This document shows positions 54,864 to 61,863 of a stretch of DNA of 64,000 nt, one piece after another. The stretch lies in NCBI GenBank assembly GCA_045119835.1, contig JBGVED010000027.1, forward strand, positions 62,001 to 126,000. Direction: 5' to 3'. This DNA comes from CALVUJ01 sp045119835. Lineage in GTDB: Bacteria; Bacillota_I; Bacilli_A; RFN20; DUOF01. Below the pieces are notes generated by a model. The model ran no database searches. It was not told where the DNA came from and worked only from the letters and a program-made list of their open reading frames with translations. Each line of letters begins with the position of its first letter. Within the stretch, counting starts at the first letter, position 1. A program made the translations under genes and the position numbers.

Positions 54864-55037
54864 ATGGTAAAATATAAAGAATTAAAAAGCGTCGGCTTAC
54901 CTGTTTACTTCATTGACGACTGTCAAGAGTGGGAAGCAGTTGATGAAGTAGATTTTAAAGATGATGATGTAGTAGATTATGAAGTAAAAATTAATTTAAA
55001 TGATGAAGATTACATTTTAATAACAAAAAAACAATAA
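54864..55037 (+). CDS. Small acidic early protein
   Basis: A 57-residue protein starting MVKYKELKSVGLPVYFIDDCQEWEA, with a DDDVVDYEV acidic middle and beta-like end. GGAG lies nine bases before this ATG; an earlier ATG at 54849 overlaps that site. The protein was not recognised. A hairpin follows its stop immediately. Confidence 0.55.
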   Translation: MVKYKELKSVGLPVYFIDDCQEWEAVDEVDFKDDDVVDYEVKINLNDEDYILITKKQ

Positions 55038-55113
55038 AAGGAAGGCTTTCTTCCTTCTCTAATGCAACTCCACCAGGAGCGGTTGCAAGTCCGCACAAAT
55101 GCAGAGCAGAGAA
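55038..55113 (+). ncRNA. Compact structured RNA candidate
   Basis: GC-richer than its surroundings. AAGGAAG/CTTCCTT (55038-55056) is a terminator-like stem. Next, TTCTCT (55055-55060) can close with AGAGAA (55108-55113). Inside, GCAA-CTCC-ACCA-GGAG-CGG-TTGC folds as a hairpin with a CGG bulge, and that CGG can pair with CCG at 55091-55093, giving a pseudoknot-like fold. A GGTTGCAAGTCC stretch recalls a T arm, but no full cloverleaf forms. Confidence 0.4.
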
Positions 55114-55136
55114 AAAAGAAGAAAGAGGTTTAAAAA

Positions 55137-55364
55137 ATGAAAAAATTTAATCACAATGCAACTATTAAAGAATTAAAGAAGGAGGCTAAAAAACTAATTA
55201 AACAAGAAGCAAGAAAAAACCTTCGTCAGTTTTATTACTTAATCAAAAATGAAGCAAATATAACAAATTTAATGCGTTTAGTTAGTGATATCAAAAGCAA
55301 CAATTTTAAAAGCAATTTATATGTTTATTTTAACAGCCAAAACGTAAACCGCTTAAAAAAATAA
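55137..55364 (+). CDS. Small basic early protein
   Basis: A 75-residue, lysine-rich helical protein (MKKFNHNATIKELKKEAKKLIKQEARKNLRQFYYLIKN...). It may bind nucleic acid by charge. The leader AAGAAAGAGGTTTAAAAAATG is the same as that of the next gene at 55473. No known family. Confidence 0.55.
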   Translation: MKKFNHNATIKELKKEAKKLIKQEARKNLRQFYYLIKNEANITNLMRLVSDIKSNNFKSNLYVYFNSQNVNRLKK

Positions 55365-55387
55365 TAAAAAGCCATTTATTAAAATAC

Positions 55388-55416
55388 TTGACAAATAGTT
55401 TTATATATGGTATAAT
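55388..55416 (+). promoter_or_regulatory. Early promoter P2
   Basis: TTGACA (55388-55393), 17-bp spacer, TATAAT (55411-55416). From ten bases before the -35 box to the -10 box the sequence is nearly identical to P4 at 58082, including the whole spacer. The expected leader starts with a GTAGTTAAAACTATC hairpin. Confidence 0.9.
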
Positions 55417-55472
55417 ATTTACAGGTAGTTAAAACTATCAAATAAAATTATAAGAAGAAAGAGGTTTAAAAA

Positions 55473-55685
55473 ATGACAAAAACACAAATCAAAAAACTTG
55501 AAGCATTACTTGACGAACGCTTCAAAATCGCTAAACACATTGACGCTAAAATGAATAATGAAGACGGAGAAGAGTTTTTACCAAACAATCCAGATTTTAT
55601 TTACTATCAGGGAATCATTGAAGCCGTTGAAGTGTTAGGTTTAAATTGGGAGCGAAAAGACGGGAAGCATTATATTTATAATTAG
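55473..55685 (+). CDS. Small early protein
   Basis: A 70-residue protein, MTKTQIKKLEALLDERFKIAKHIDAKMNNEDGEEFLPNNPDFIYYQGIIEAVEVLGLNWER. Mainly helical, with a short DGKHYIYN end. The stop TAG is built into the first hairpin of the following RNA element. Unknown function. Confidence 0.55.
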   Translation: MTKTQIKKLEALLDERFKIAKHIDAKMNNEDGEEFLPNNPDFIYYQGIIEAVEVLGLNWERKDGKHYIYN

Positions 55686-55756
55686 GAGCTTTTAAACTCC
55701 TAACTGAAGAGTATTAAAAAATTAGTTAGTACTTTTCAGTTAGTAGTTTACTACTA
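55683..55756 (+). promoter_or_regulatory. Three-hairpin element, copy A
   Basis: H1: TAGGAG/CTCCTA around CTTTTAAA, including the stop codon. H2: a 17-bp stem, TAACTGAAGAGTATTAA with TTAGTACTTTTCAGTTA (two wobbles). H3: TAGTAG/CTACTA. The stems abut, with two shared bases at each junction. The next ribosome site follows by about 25 bases. Copies B-D have the same order with different sequence. Confidence 0.7.
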
Positions 55757-55789
55757 AAAAATAAATATATATTTAAAGGAGTTTAAATT

Positions 55790-56032
55790 ATGAAAACAAC
55801 AACACAAATAACTTATGAAGTTTATCTTAAGGGATGGCATGGAGCGAAACTTGCAGAGACTTTTACAGCACAAGACGAAGCAGTACAAGCAATTAAAGAA
55901 GCCAGACAGCAACAAATTGACGCAGGTTATAAACCAGATAATTATTATATTGTATTATGTATGCATACAATAACAAGAGATGACGATGGAGATATGATAA
56001 GCGAATCTACAACACGATGCAGACTTGATTAA
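55790..56032 (+). CDS. Small early protein
   Basis: An 80-residue protein, MKTTTQITYEVYLKGWHGAKLAETFTAQDEAVQAIKEARQQQ.... The layout, one strand, a helix around DEAVQAIKEAR and a second strand block (NYYIVLCMHTITRD), resembles small ferredoxin-like folds in phage early regions. No family name is secure. Ribosome site AAAGGAG. Confidence 0.55.
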   Translation: MKTTTQITYEVYLKGWHGAKLAETFTAQDEAVQAIKEARQQQIDAGYKPDNYYIVLCMHTITRDDDGDMISESTTRCRLD

Positions 56033-56115
56033 GGTATTTAATACCTTAATAAAAGTATTTAAGATATTAAAATATAAATGTTTTAAATGCTTTTATTAGT
56101 GTATTAAAACACTAA
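56029..56115 (+). promoter_or_regulatory. Three-hairpin element, copy B
   Basis: H1: TTAAGGTAT/ATACCTTAA, including the stop codon. H2: TAATAAAAGTATTTAA (56047-56062) with TTAAATGCTTTTATTA (56083-56098), 16 bp with one wobble. H3: TTAGTGT/ACACTAA (56096-56115). Order, abutting junctions and position before a ribosome site match copy A; sequences differ but keep pairing. Confidence 0.7.
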
Positions 56116-56147
56116 TAAATAAATATATATAAAAAGGAGTTTTAATT

Positions 56148-56402
56148 ATGAAAATTTACACAGAAGCAAGTTTAAGAGGTTTTGAATTTTGGGGAGGTGC
56201 GATTAATACCGCAGAATATCTAACTTATGAAGAATTAGATATAATTGAAGCAATTTTAGAGGACGCATACCCAGAAGGATTAGATGAAACAGCAATAAAT
56301 GACTTTTTCTGGTTTGAAGAAGATACTATTGCAGAGTGGTTAGGTTATAACAATTTTGAAGAATTAATGAAAAGAGACGAAGAGGAAGATGAAGAAGAAT
56401 AA
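56148..56402 (+). CDS. Small acidic early protein
   Basis: An 84-residue protein, MKIYTEASLRGFEFWGGAINTAEYLTYEELDIIEAILEDAYPEG.... Similar proteins with FWxGAxxTAxYLT and FFWFEEDTIAEWLGY blocks are frequent in Bacillota phages and plasmids; no biochemical role is known to me. The C-terminus is nearly all D/E. Ribosome site AAAGGAG. Confidence 0.65.
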   Translation: MKIYTEASLRGFEFWGGAINTAEYLTYEELDIIEAILEDAYPEGLDETAINDFFWFEEDTIAEWLGYNNFEELMKRDEEEDEEE

Positions 56403-56404
56403 TT

Positions 56405-56493
56405 TTAAGGCTTTAAAGCCTTAATTAAAGAGTATTAATAAATAAATTAAAATATTAGTATTCTTTAATTAATGCTTTAAAATATGGCATTAA
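56405..56493 (+). promoter_or_regulatory. Three-hairpin element, copy C
   Basis: H1: TTAAGGC/GCCTTAA around TTTAAA. H2: about 20 bp, TTAATTAAAGAGTATTAATA pairing with the strand ending at 56472 (two wobbles). H3: TTAATGC/GCATTAA (56469-56493). H1 starts three bases after the stop of the preceding gene. The H2 5' arm shares the AAAGAGTATT core with copy A (GAAGAGTATT). Confidence 0.7.
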
Positions 56494-56516
56494 AGAAAGA
56501 TTAAGAGGATTTTATT

Positions 56517-56864
56517 ATGAAGTTAAAAGATGTAAAAAATGTTATTACTTTTACTTTTGATTTTGCAGATGATGAGATTGATTCAAGTTTTTATGTAGAA
56601 TTAGAAGCAATTAATGGAAAGTATTTAAAACAGATTGAAGTCGTGAAAATCTCACAAAATTATGTGATATGTAAGTTTACGGATTTTTTAAGAAAGCATA
56701 AAACAGCAATTAAAAAGTATTTATTAGAAACTTACAACAAAGGCGAAACGTTAGACTGGCTGCTTAATAATTTAGTTGTTGCTGATGATATTACAGCGGA
56801 TGGTGGAGAAGCGGTTTGGCATTTTATAGAGTATGATTTAGCGGATTTTTTAACACAAGAATAA
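56517..56864 (+). CDS. Early protein of unknown role
   Basis: A 115-residue protein, MKLKDVKNVITFTFDFADDEIDSSFYVELEAING..., alternating beta strands, then a helix (FTDFLRKHKTAIKKYLLETYN) and an acidic end (WHFIEYDLADFLTQE). Not recognised. AAGAGG before the start. It is followed closely by the next gene, so they are probably one transcript. Confidence 0.55.
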   Translation: MKLKDVKNVITFTFDFADDEIDSSFYVELEAINGKYLKQIEVVKISQNYVICKFTDFLRKHKTAIKKYLLETYNKGETLDWLLNNLVVADDITADGGEAVWHFIEYDLADFLTQE

Positions 56865-56884
56865 AAAAAATAAAGGAGTATAAA

Positions 56885-57340
56885 ATGGAAAAAGAAGTTT
56901 TTACATATAAAAATATTAATATCTATTGTGAAACAGACGGAAATTTAGAGAAAGGCGAAGCAGGTTGTTATAGTTTTACGTTAGATTATGAAGAAGTTTT
57001 TTGTGATTATTTAGAAGACTGTTTTAAAATTATAAATGAATATAATAAGGAGTATAAAATGGAAAATATAAAAATTGATTTAAAAGCGGATTATAAAGTA
57101 AGAGATTATTACAACAGATGGAGCATTATTGATACATACGGAGATTATGCACTATTGGAAAATAACACTTATGGCGATGAAACTTGTTTTTTAGTGGTTG
57201 AGATGAATAAAAATAATCTAGTAGATAAACAATATAAAACAAGTACAGGCGAAGTAATTGTATTACCTACATTTTTAGAAGTAGTATGTGAAACATACGA
57301 CGATATTATAACAGCATTAAGAGATGAGGAGATTCTATAA
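56885..57340 (+). CDS. Early protein with possible internal start
   Basis: A 151-residue acidic protein. The first 58 residues end KEYK, and an in-frame ATG (57059) is preceded by AAGGAGTATAAA, the same leader as at the real start (AAAGGAGTATAAA). The 93-residue C-terminal part (MENIKIDLKADYKVRDYYNRWSIIDTYGDYALLENN...) could thus be made on its own, or the gene is a fusion of two. The C-terminal part has a beta-rich layout. No family was recognised. A hairpin GAGGAGATT/AATCTCCTC spans the stop. Confidence 0.6.
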   Translation: MEKEVFTYKNINIYCETDGNLEKGEAGCYSFTLDYEEVFCDYLEDCFKIINEYNKEYKMENIKIDLKADYKVRDYYNRWSIIDTYGDYALLENNTYGDETCFLVVEMNKNNLVDKQYKTSTGEVIVLPTFLEVVCETYDDIITALRDEEIL

Positions 57341-57384
57341 TCTCCTCTCTGTAATAGAAGTATAAAATAAAGGAATATTAAACA

Positions 57385-57567
57385 ATGTTTTATGAAGTAT
57401 TATGGTATAACGAGGAAGAAGGTCAAAATCCTAATTGGTTGGAATTTAAAACTAAAAAACAAGCATTAGCATTTTATGAAAAACACAAAAACGACGCAGA
57501 TAAGTTTTGCTGGTGGATAACTAAAAGAAACAATGAAGGGGAAGTAGTGGAAGATATAGTTTATTAA
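57385..57567 (+). CDS. Small early protein
   Basis: A 60-residue protein, MFYEVLWYNEEEGQNPNWLEFKTKKQALAFYEKHKNDADKFCWWITKR. It has the layout strand, KKQALAFYEKH helix, strand (WWITKR), common in short phage proteins that adopt a ferredoxin-like half fold. Unknown role. AAAGGAATATT precedes the start. Confidence 0.55.
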   Translation: MFYEVLWYNEEEGQNPNWLEFKTKKQALAFYEKHKNDADKFCWWITKRNNEGEVVEDIVY

Positions 57568-57572
57568 AATAC

Positions 57573-57601
57573 TTGACAAATATTTTTATATATGATATAC
57601 T
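57573..57601 (+). promoter_or_regulatory. Early promoter P3
   Basis: TTGACA (57573-57578), 17-bp spacer, TATACT (57596-57601). The region from ten bases before the -35 box through the spacer matches P2 and P4 at almost every base. It serves the genes from 57656. Confidence 0.85.
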
Positions 57602-57655
57602 ATATATAGAAAATAAGATATAACAAATAAACAAAAATAACAAAAGGAGTTGTTT

Positions 57656-57841
57656 ATGATGTTATTGAAGGAATTAGTTTTAACAAGTTTAGAATCATTT
57701 GGAGATTTTGAAGTCAATGGAAAAACTTTAAATCGTGAAAAGTATTTAAAATTAGCAGATAAAGAGGTGGAAAATTACTATTTAGATGTAAATAAAGAGA
57801 CAAGCCAGGCGTATATGGTGGTAAAATTGGAAGATGAATAA
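57656..57841 (+). CDS. Small early protein
   Basis: A 61-residue protein, MMLLKELVLTSLESFGDFEVNGKTLNREKYLKLADKEVENYYLDVNKETSQAYMVVKLEDE. An alpha/beta layout. ATG 57656 has AGGAG six bases upstream; the earlier TTG at 57650 overlaps the site. A GGCGGA/TCCGCC hairpin (57845-57860) follows directly. Unknown. Confidence 0.5.
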   Translation: MMLLKELVLTSLESFGDFEVNGKTLNREKYLKLADKEVENYYLDVNKETSQAYMVVKLEDE

Positions 57842-57888
57842 AAGGGCGGAATAATCCGCCTGATACATAGAAAAAATAGGAGGAAAAT

Positions 57889-58056
57889 ATGTTTTTAGCA
57901 ACATTAAAAGATATTATAAAAGGAAAATATAAATTAATCCAGAATGATGTAGTTATTGAAGAAGGTCAAAACTTTAAAGTTGATGGTTTAACAGGTTGGT
58001 TTGAAGTTAAAAGTATTGAGGCTTGTGAAGATTATACAGTTATAACTGTAAAATAA
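57889..58056 (+). CDS. Small early protein
   Basis: A 55-residue gene: ATG at 57889 with AGGAGGAAAAT upstream, TAA ending at 58056. Protein MFLATLKDIIKGKYKLIQND..., continuing VVIEEGQNFKVDGLTGWFEVKSIEAC..., with a beta-rich end. No family known. Good ribosome site and codon use like neighbours. Confidence 0.7.
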   Translation: MFLATLKDIIKGKYKLIQNDVVIEEGQNFKVDGLTGWFEVKSIEACEDYTVITVK

Positions 58057-58081
58057 TCAAAAAAATATTTTATCAAAATAC

Positions 58082-58110
58082 TTGACAAATAGTTTTATAT
58101 ATGGTATAAT
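58082..58110 (+). promoter_or_regulatory. Early promoter P4
   Basis: TTGACA (58082-58087), 17-bp spacer, TATAAT (58105-58110). Spacer sequence is identical to that of P2. It drives 58144 and following genes. Confidence 0.9.
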
Positions 58111-58143
58111 GGAAGTGTAAAAACAAAAGGAGTGGAAAAAATT

Positions 58144-58410
58144 ATGTTTAGAAGTTATTTATTAGATTTATTACTTGAAGATAGCGAACAAATACCAGTA
58201 CATCGCTTAAATAAGTACATTGATGGAATAATTGAAGAATTAAAATTCTGTAGAATAACACAAAAATCAGTTGATGAAATATCGCTTCACGAATTCAAAA
58301 GATGTGAAAAAAATTATAAAGGAGTTTATGAAAATTACTTCGTGTTAATGGTAAGAGTAATTTATAAAGGAGATTTTGAACATAATTTTACAATTTACGG
58401 AGGCAAATAA
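58144..58410 (+). CDS. Small early protein
   Basis: An 88-residue protein, MFRSYLLDLLLEDSEQIPVHRLNKYIDGIIEELKFCRITQKSVDEISLHEFKRC.... Helical in the first half, beta-rich in the second. ATG 58144 is chosen over GTG 58132, which touches AAAAGGAG. Unknown function. Confidence 0.55.
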   Translation: MFRSYLLDLLLEDSEQIPVHRLNKYIDGIIEELKFCRITQKSVDEISLHEFKRCEKNYKGVYENYFVLMVRVIYKGDFEHNFTIYGGK

Positions 58411-58438
58411 AAACGGAAAATTATAAACTAAAATATTT

Positions 58439-58516
58439 TTAAAGAGTTTTAAAACTCCTTAACTAAAGCAATTTAATAGATTTAAAATGTTTTAGTTAGT
58501 GAGTTTTAATCGCTAA
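58439..58516 (+). promoter_or_regulatory. Three-hairpin element, copy D
   Basis: H1: TTAAAGAGTT/AACTCCTTAA (one A.C mismatch). H2: TAACTAAA/TTTAGTTA plus GCA/TGT pairing further in. H3: TTAGTGA/TCGCTAA (one wobble). The element lies about 28 bases after the stop, unlike copies A-C that begin at the stop. Same order and junction style. Confidence 0.65.
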
Positions 58517-58547
58517 ACAAAAAACTAACAATAAGGAGGAAAATAAA

Positions 58548-58886
58548 ATGTTAGTAAAAATTAATGAAGAAATGGCTTTAGATATGTTAATGGAAAGAGT
58601 TAATTACTGGACGGACGAAGAAACAACTTGTAAACTATATGAAAAAATGTATGAAAATTATGTTTATGGCGGTTGTTTTGACGGTGGAGAATTTGATGTG
58701 ATGGTTATTGTTGATAATGACTATATAAACTATTGCAGTGTTATTAGTGAAGGTGATGAAGGCTATGAAGATATTAAAAAATTATATGATGAAAATGGTT
58801 TAACAGATATATCTTGTGAAAGCAATAATCACGGATGGAATTTTATTGAAGCAGAATATAATGGAAGTTTTTTGGTAAGATATTAA
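58548..58886 (+). CDS. Early protein of unknown role
   Basis: A 112-residue acidic protein, MLVKINEEMALDMLMERVNYWTDEETTCKLYEKMYENYVYGGCFDGGEFDVMVIVDNDYI.... A helix followed by beta strands and a tail NNHGWNFIEAEYNGSFLVRY. The family is not secure. AAGGAGG ribosome site. Confidence 0.55.
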   Translation: MLVKINEEMALDMLMERVNYWTDEETTCKLYEKMYENYVYGGCFDGGEFDVMVIVDNDYINYCSVISEGDEGYEDIKKLYDENGLTDISCESNNHGWNFIEAEYNGSFLVRY

Positions 58887-58925
58887 AACAAATAAAATTA
58901 TAAACTAACATAGGAGGTATATAAA

Positions 58926-59366
58926 GTGGAAAATATGAGTTATGAAAAAACTTTTGAATTAATGAAAGCATACGCAGAATTAGGTGCTAAAGAAAGAAGA
59001 ATTATGGAATATTTATTTAAGTTAGATGTTTTTGAAGGCAGTTATTCTCAACTTGCCAGAGAAGTAAATATGGATGATAGAAATTTAAGAAATACATTAA
59101 AATATTTAGACGCTTTAGGAGTTGTTTATATTAAAAATGAAAAGTATTTAGACGAAGTAGAATTTAAAACAAATTGCAATGGAAAAATTGTAGCCAGTGT
59201 AAATAAAATGAAATATTGTTATATTGTTCGTGGGTGGATGGAAACTTTAATAAACAAATACCACGACGGAAAAATCTATCACGATGAAAACAAAAAGAAA
59301 AAACTTGTTTACGATGAAATGATACAACTATATAAAGATATGGAAATTGAATATACAGGTAGTTAA
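58926..59366 (+). CDS. Winged-helix DNA-binding early protein
   Basis: A 146-residue protein with a winged-helix-like segment (residues ~20-75): GAKERRIMEYLFKLDVFEGSYSQLAREVNMDDRNLRNTLKYLDALGVVYIKNEKY. The recognition helix is probably NLRNTLKYLDALG. The C-terminal half is helical and basic. It may act as an early regulator. GTG 58926 has AGGAGG eight bases upstream. A TAGTTAAG/CTTAACTA hairpin spans the stop. Confidence 0.65.
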   Translation: MENMSYEKTFELMKAYAELGAKERRIMEYLFKLDVFEGSYSQLAREVNMDDRNLRNTLKYLDALGVVYIKNEKYLDEVEFKTNCNGKIVASVNKMKYCYIVRGWMETLINKYHDGKIYHDENKKKKLVYDEMIQLYKDMEIEYTGS

Positions 59367-59455
59367 GCAATAAACACTTAACTATCAAATAGGAAAATTA
59401 AATACATAAAATAAAAGAAAATAAAATTATAAACTAACAAAGGAGGTATTTTAAA

Positions 59456-59977
59456 ATGTTAGTACACGGAAAATATTTTTATGGGAATGAAATTAGCGAA
59501 TACGGGCAAAAAATGGGCTATGTAGATTATGGAACACTTGCAAAATCTTTTGATGCAGTATTAAACAATGATATTATACGAAAAACTCATGAAATCGGTT
59601 ATTGGGAACAAGAAAGCGGATTCATTGATAACACGGAAAAAATCGAAGAATTACAAGAAGAAATCGAAGAATTACACTATAAATTAGATGACTTAGTAGA
59701 AGAAGGAAATGAAAAAGAAGCGGACAAAATAAGACAACAAATATATGATATTGAAGCAGAAATCGATGAACTTGAAGAAGAGCAAGACTCATACGATGAA
59801 ATCTATCAATATTATATTGTAAGTGATAATGGAGCGGAAATTTTAAAAGAAATCAATGAAATTGTTTTCTATAATGAAGAACTTGATATGTACGTTTGGG
59901 GAGTGACGCACTGGGGAACTTCTTGGAGTTATGTGTTAACTAACATTAAATGCAATGTGCCATACGATGAAGATTAA
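59456..59977 (+). CDS. Early protein with central coiled coil
   Basis: A 173-residue protein. Residues ~60-115 are a strongly acidic coiled coil (EKIEELQEEIEELHYKLDDL...DIEAEIDELEEEQDS), flanked by compact ends: MLVHGKYFYGNEISEYGQKMGYVDYGTLAKSFDAVL and a C-terminal VWGVTHWGTSWSYVLTNIK. Similar proteins, with a variable-length coil, occur in Bacillota mobile elements. Ribosome site AAAGGAGG. Unknown role. Confidence 0.65.
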   Translation: MLVHGKYFYGNEISEYGQKMGYVDYGTLAKSFDAVLNNDIIRKTHEIGYWEQESGFIDNTEKIEELQEEIEELHYKLDDLVEEGNEKEADKIRQQIYDIEAEIDELEEEQDSYDEIYQYYIVSDNGAEILKEINEIVFYNEELDMYVWGVTHWGTSWSYVLTNIKCNVPYDED

Positions 59978-60079
59978 ACGGAAAATAACATATAATATTA
60001 TAAGGAATAACGAAAAGAATAACAATGGGAGAATATTATAAAGTAATATTATAAACATATATTTTAAATGGAGGAATTT

Positions 60080-60379
60080 ATGAAATTAACATATACAGAA
60101 GAAATGAAACAACAAGATGAGTTATGGAAAATTGAAAATGAAGATTTTGATGTAATGGAAAAATTATTTTATAACATTATGGAAGAAGCAAAACAAAAAG
60201 GTTTTAATGGGTGTTATAAAATATATCAAGCAAGCAATGAGTGTGTATGCGAAGTATATGCTAATGAAGAAGAAGCAGAAAAGTGTCGTAATGGAGAAAT
60301 AGATACAGAGTTTATGTTTGGTTATTGTGAGCCTTTAATCGAACACTTGGAAAAATATTATTTAAAGAATTTAAACTAA
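60080..60379 (+). CDS. Small early protein
   Basis: A 99-residue protein, MKLTYTEEMKQQDELWKIENEDFDVMEKLFYNIMEEAKQKGFNGCYKIYQASNECVCEVYANEEEAEKC.... Mostly helical, acidic. ATG 60068 overlaps TGGAGG; ATG 60080 has the usual spacing. Same leader cassette as several later genes. Unknown. Confidence 0.55.
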   Translation: MKLTYTEEMKQQDELWKIENEDFDVMEKLFYNIMEEAKQKGFNGCYKIYQASNECVCEVYANEEEAEKCRNGEIDTEFMFGYCEPLIEHLEKYYLKNLN

Positions 60380-60407
60380 TAAACATATATTTTAAGTGGA
60401 GGATTTT

Positions 60408-60902
60408 ATGAAATATTGGGAAATTGAATTTGAATGTGATGATTTTTGGAGTGTTAGTGGGATTTATTCTTTCTTTATGAGACAAGAAAGCGAGCCGACG
60501 ATTAAAGATATTCAAGACGTACACGGAGTACAACCTAATAATAACGGACTTGGAAACATTGTAAGAGTTATTGATATTACTGATGAATTGGAAGATTATG
60601 AGGCAATTCCAGATGAATGGTATGTAGAATGGCTTGCAAATGGAAATCATACTAATAAAATGATTTTAAATGTAAATATGTTAGAAAAATTAGTTGGAAG
60701 AAGATATGAAAATTTAGATTTATTAAAAAATGATATTGAAGTTTTAAGTGGAAAAAAAGTAAATGCAATTTTTGAAAGTGAATCTGAAGTGTTTGCTGAT
60801 TTAGATTATATGATTGACTATGAATTTGAAGAAATGGATGATATTTATACATTATATTATTTAAAAGATAATGCAAACAATTATTATATTACTGAAGTAT
60901 AA
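60408..60902 (+). CDS. Early protein of unknown role
   Basis: A 164-residue protein, MKYWEIEFECDDFWSVSGIYSFFMRQESEPTIKDIQDVHGVQPNNNGLGNIVRVIDITDELEDYEAIPDEWYVEWLANGNH.... An alpha/beta protein with an acidic second half. The frame opens at GTG 60396, inside the TGGAGG leader; ATG 60408 is used. Not recognised. Confidence 0.55.
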   Translation: MKYWEIEFECDDFWSVSGIYSFFMRQESEPTIKDIQDVHGVQPNNNGLGNIVRVIDITDELEDYEAIPDEWYVEWLANGNHTNKMILNVNMLEKLVGRRYENLDLLKNDIEVLSGKKVNAIFESESEVFADLDYMIDYEFEEMDDIYTLYYLKDNANNYYITEV

Positions 60903-60927
60903 AAGCATATTATAAGTGGAGGAAAAT

Positions 60928-61344
60928 ATGGAAAAACCTATTGTAAAAGATATTGAGTTTTTAAAACAAAAAAGTGAGAAGTTTATTATTGGCAAAGATG
61001 ATTATATTATAAATGATATGATAGACACAGCAAACGCTCATAAGGAAAATTGTGCTGGACTTGCTGGGGTGCAAATAGGAGAATTAAAAAGGGTTGTTTT
61101 AGTTAGAAATGAAGATAAATTTATACCATTTATAAACCCAGTTATTATAAAGAAGAGTGGAAAAATTTATATTGCAAATGAGGGTTGCTTAAGTCTTGAC
61201 GGAAAAAGAGATGTTAAAAGATGGTTTACTATTATGGTTAAATGGAGTGATGTCAACGGAAAAACAAATGTTAAATCTTTTAGTGGGTATTTAGCGGAAA
61301 TTCTACAACACGAAATCGACCATCTTAACGGCGTTTTAATTTAA
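60928..61344 (+). CDS. def: Peptide deformylase
   Basis: A 138-residue metalloenzyme with the three deformylase motifs: GLAGVQIG (44-51), EGCLSL (85-90, metal ligand C87) and QHEIDH (127-132, ligands H128 and H132, catalytic E129). It removes the formyl group from new proteins' N-terminal Met. The second alanine of the classic GxGxAAxQ motif is replaced by Gly. The C-terminus ends six residues after the HExxH motif, so the usual tail helix is missing, as in other phage deformylases. ATG 60928 has GTGGAGG in the leader. Confidence 0.88.
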   Translation: MEKPIVKDIEFLKQKSEKFIIGKDDYIINDMIDTANAHKENCAGLAGVQIGELKRVVLVRNEDKFIPFINPVIIKKSGKIYIANEGCLSLDGKRDVKRWFTIMVKWSDVNGKTNVKSFSGYLAEILQHEIDHLNGVLI

Positions 61345-61376
61345 ACAAATAAAAATCACATTTTAAGAGGTAAATT

Positions 61377-61640
61377 ATGAATAACGAAACATTATTACAA
61401 ACTATACAAGAATTAATAAAAGAAAATAAAAAATTAAAAACTATGAACGAAGCGTTTATTGTTGGAATTAAAAATATAATGGAAGATAAATTATCATTAT
61501 TACCTAGTATGGCAAGAGAAGAAGCAAAAGAATATTGTATGAGTATTTTAAGAGCCATCAAAATAATTGAATATAAATTTGATGGTCTAAAAGCAGAAGA
61601 AGTTATAAATAAAGTTTTTGTTGAGGAAGATTTATTTTAA
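61377..61640 (+). CDS. Small helical early protein
   Basis: An 87-residue helical protein, MNNETLLQTIQELIKENKKLKTMNEAFIVGIKNIMEDKLSLLPSMAREEAKEYCMSIL.... The N-terminal third is coiled-coil-like. The stop (TAA) overlaps the leader of the next gene. Ribosome site AAGAGG. Unknown. Confidence 0.55.
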   Translation: MNNETLLQTIQELIKENKKLKTMNEAFIVGIKNIMEDKLSLLPSMAREEAKEYCMSILRAIKIIEYKFDGLKAEEVINKVFVEEDLF

Positions 61641-61652
61641 ATGGAGGAAATT

Positions 61653-61823
61653 ATGAAAGCATATTTAGTTATTGTATTTTCAAGAGAATATTATGGTTAT
61701 GAACGTTATAATTTAAAAGAATTATTTAGACAAGTTGTATTTAGTGAAGAACAATTAAAAGTTATGCAAGACAATTTTGATGAAGTTCAATACACAGAGT
61801 TATATGTGGAAGAAGAAAAATAA
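61653..61823 (+). CDS. Small early protein
   Basis: A 56-residue protein, MKAYLVIVFSREYYGYERYNLKELFRQVVFSEEQLKVMQDNFDEVQYTELYVEEEK. Strand-helix-helix-strand layout. ATG 61641 lies in the TGGAGG leader and is less likely than 61653. Unknown. Confidence 0.5.
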   Translation: MKAYLVIVFSREYYGYERYNLKELFRQVVFSEEQLKVMQDNFDEVQYTELYVEEEK

Positions 61824-61863
61824 ATAAAATAATCACATAAAACTATTATATACGGAGGAAAAA

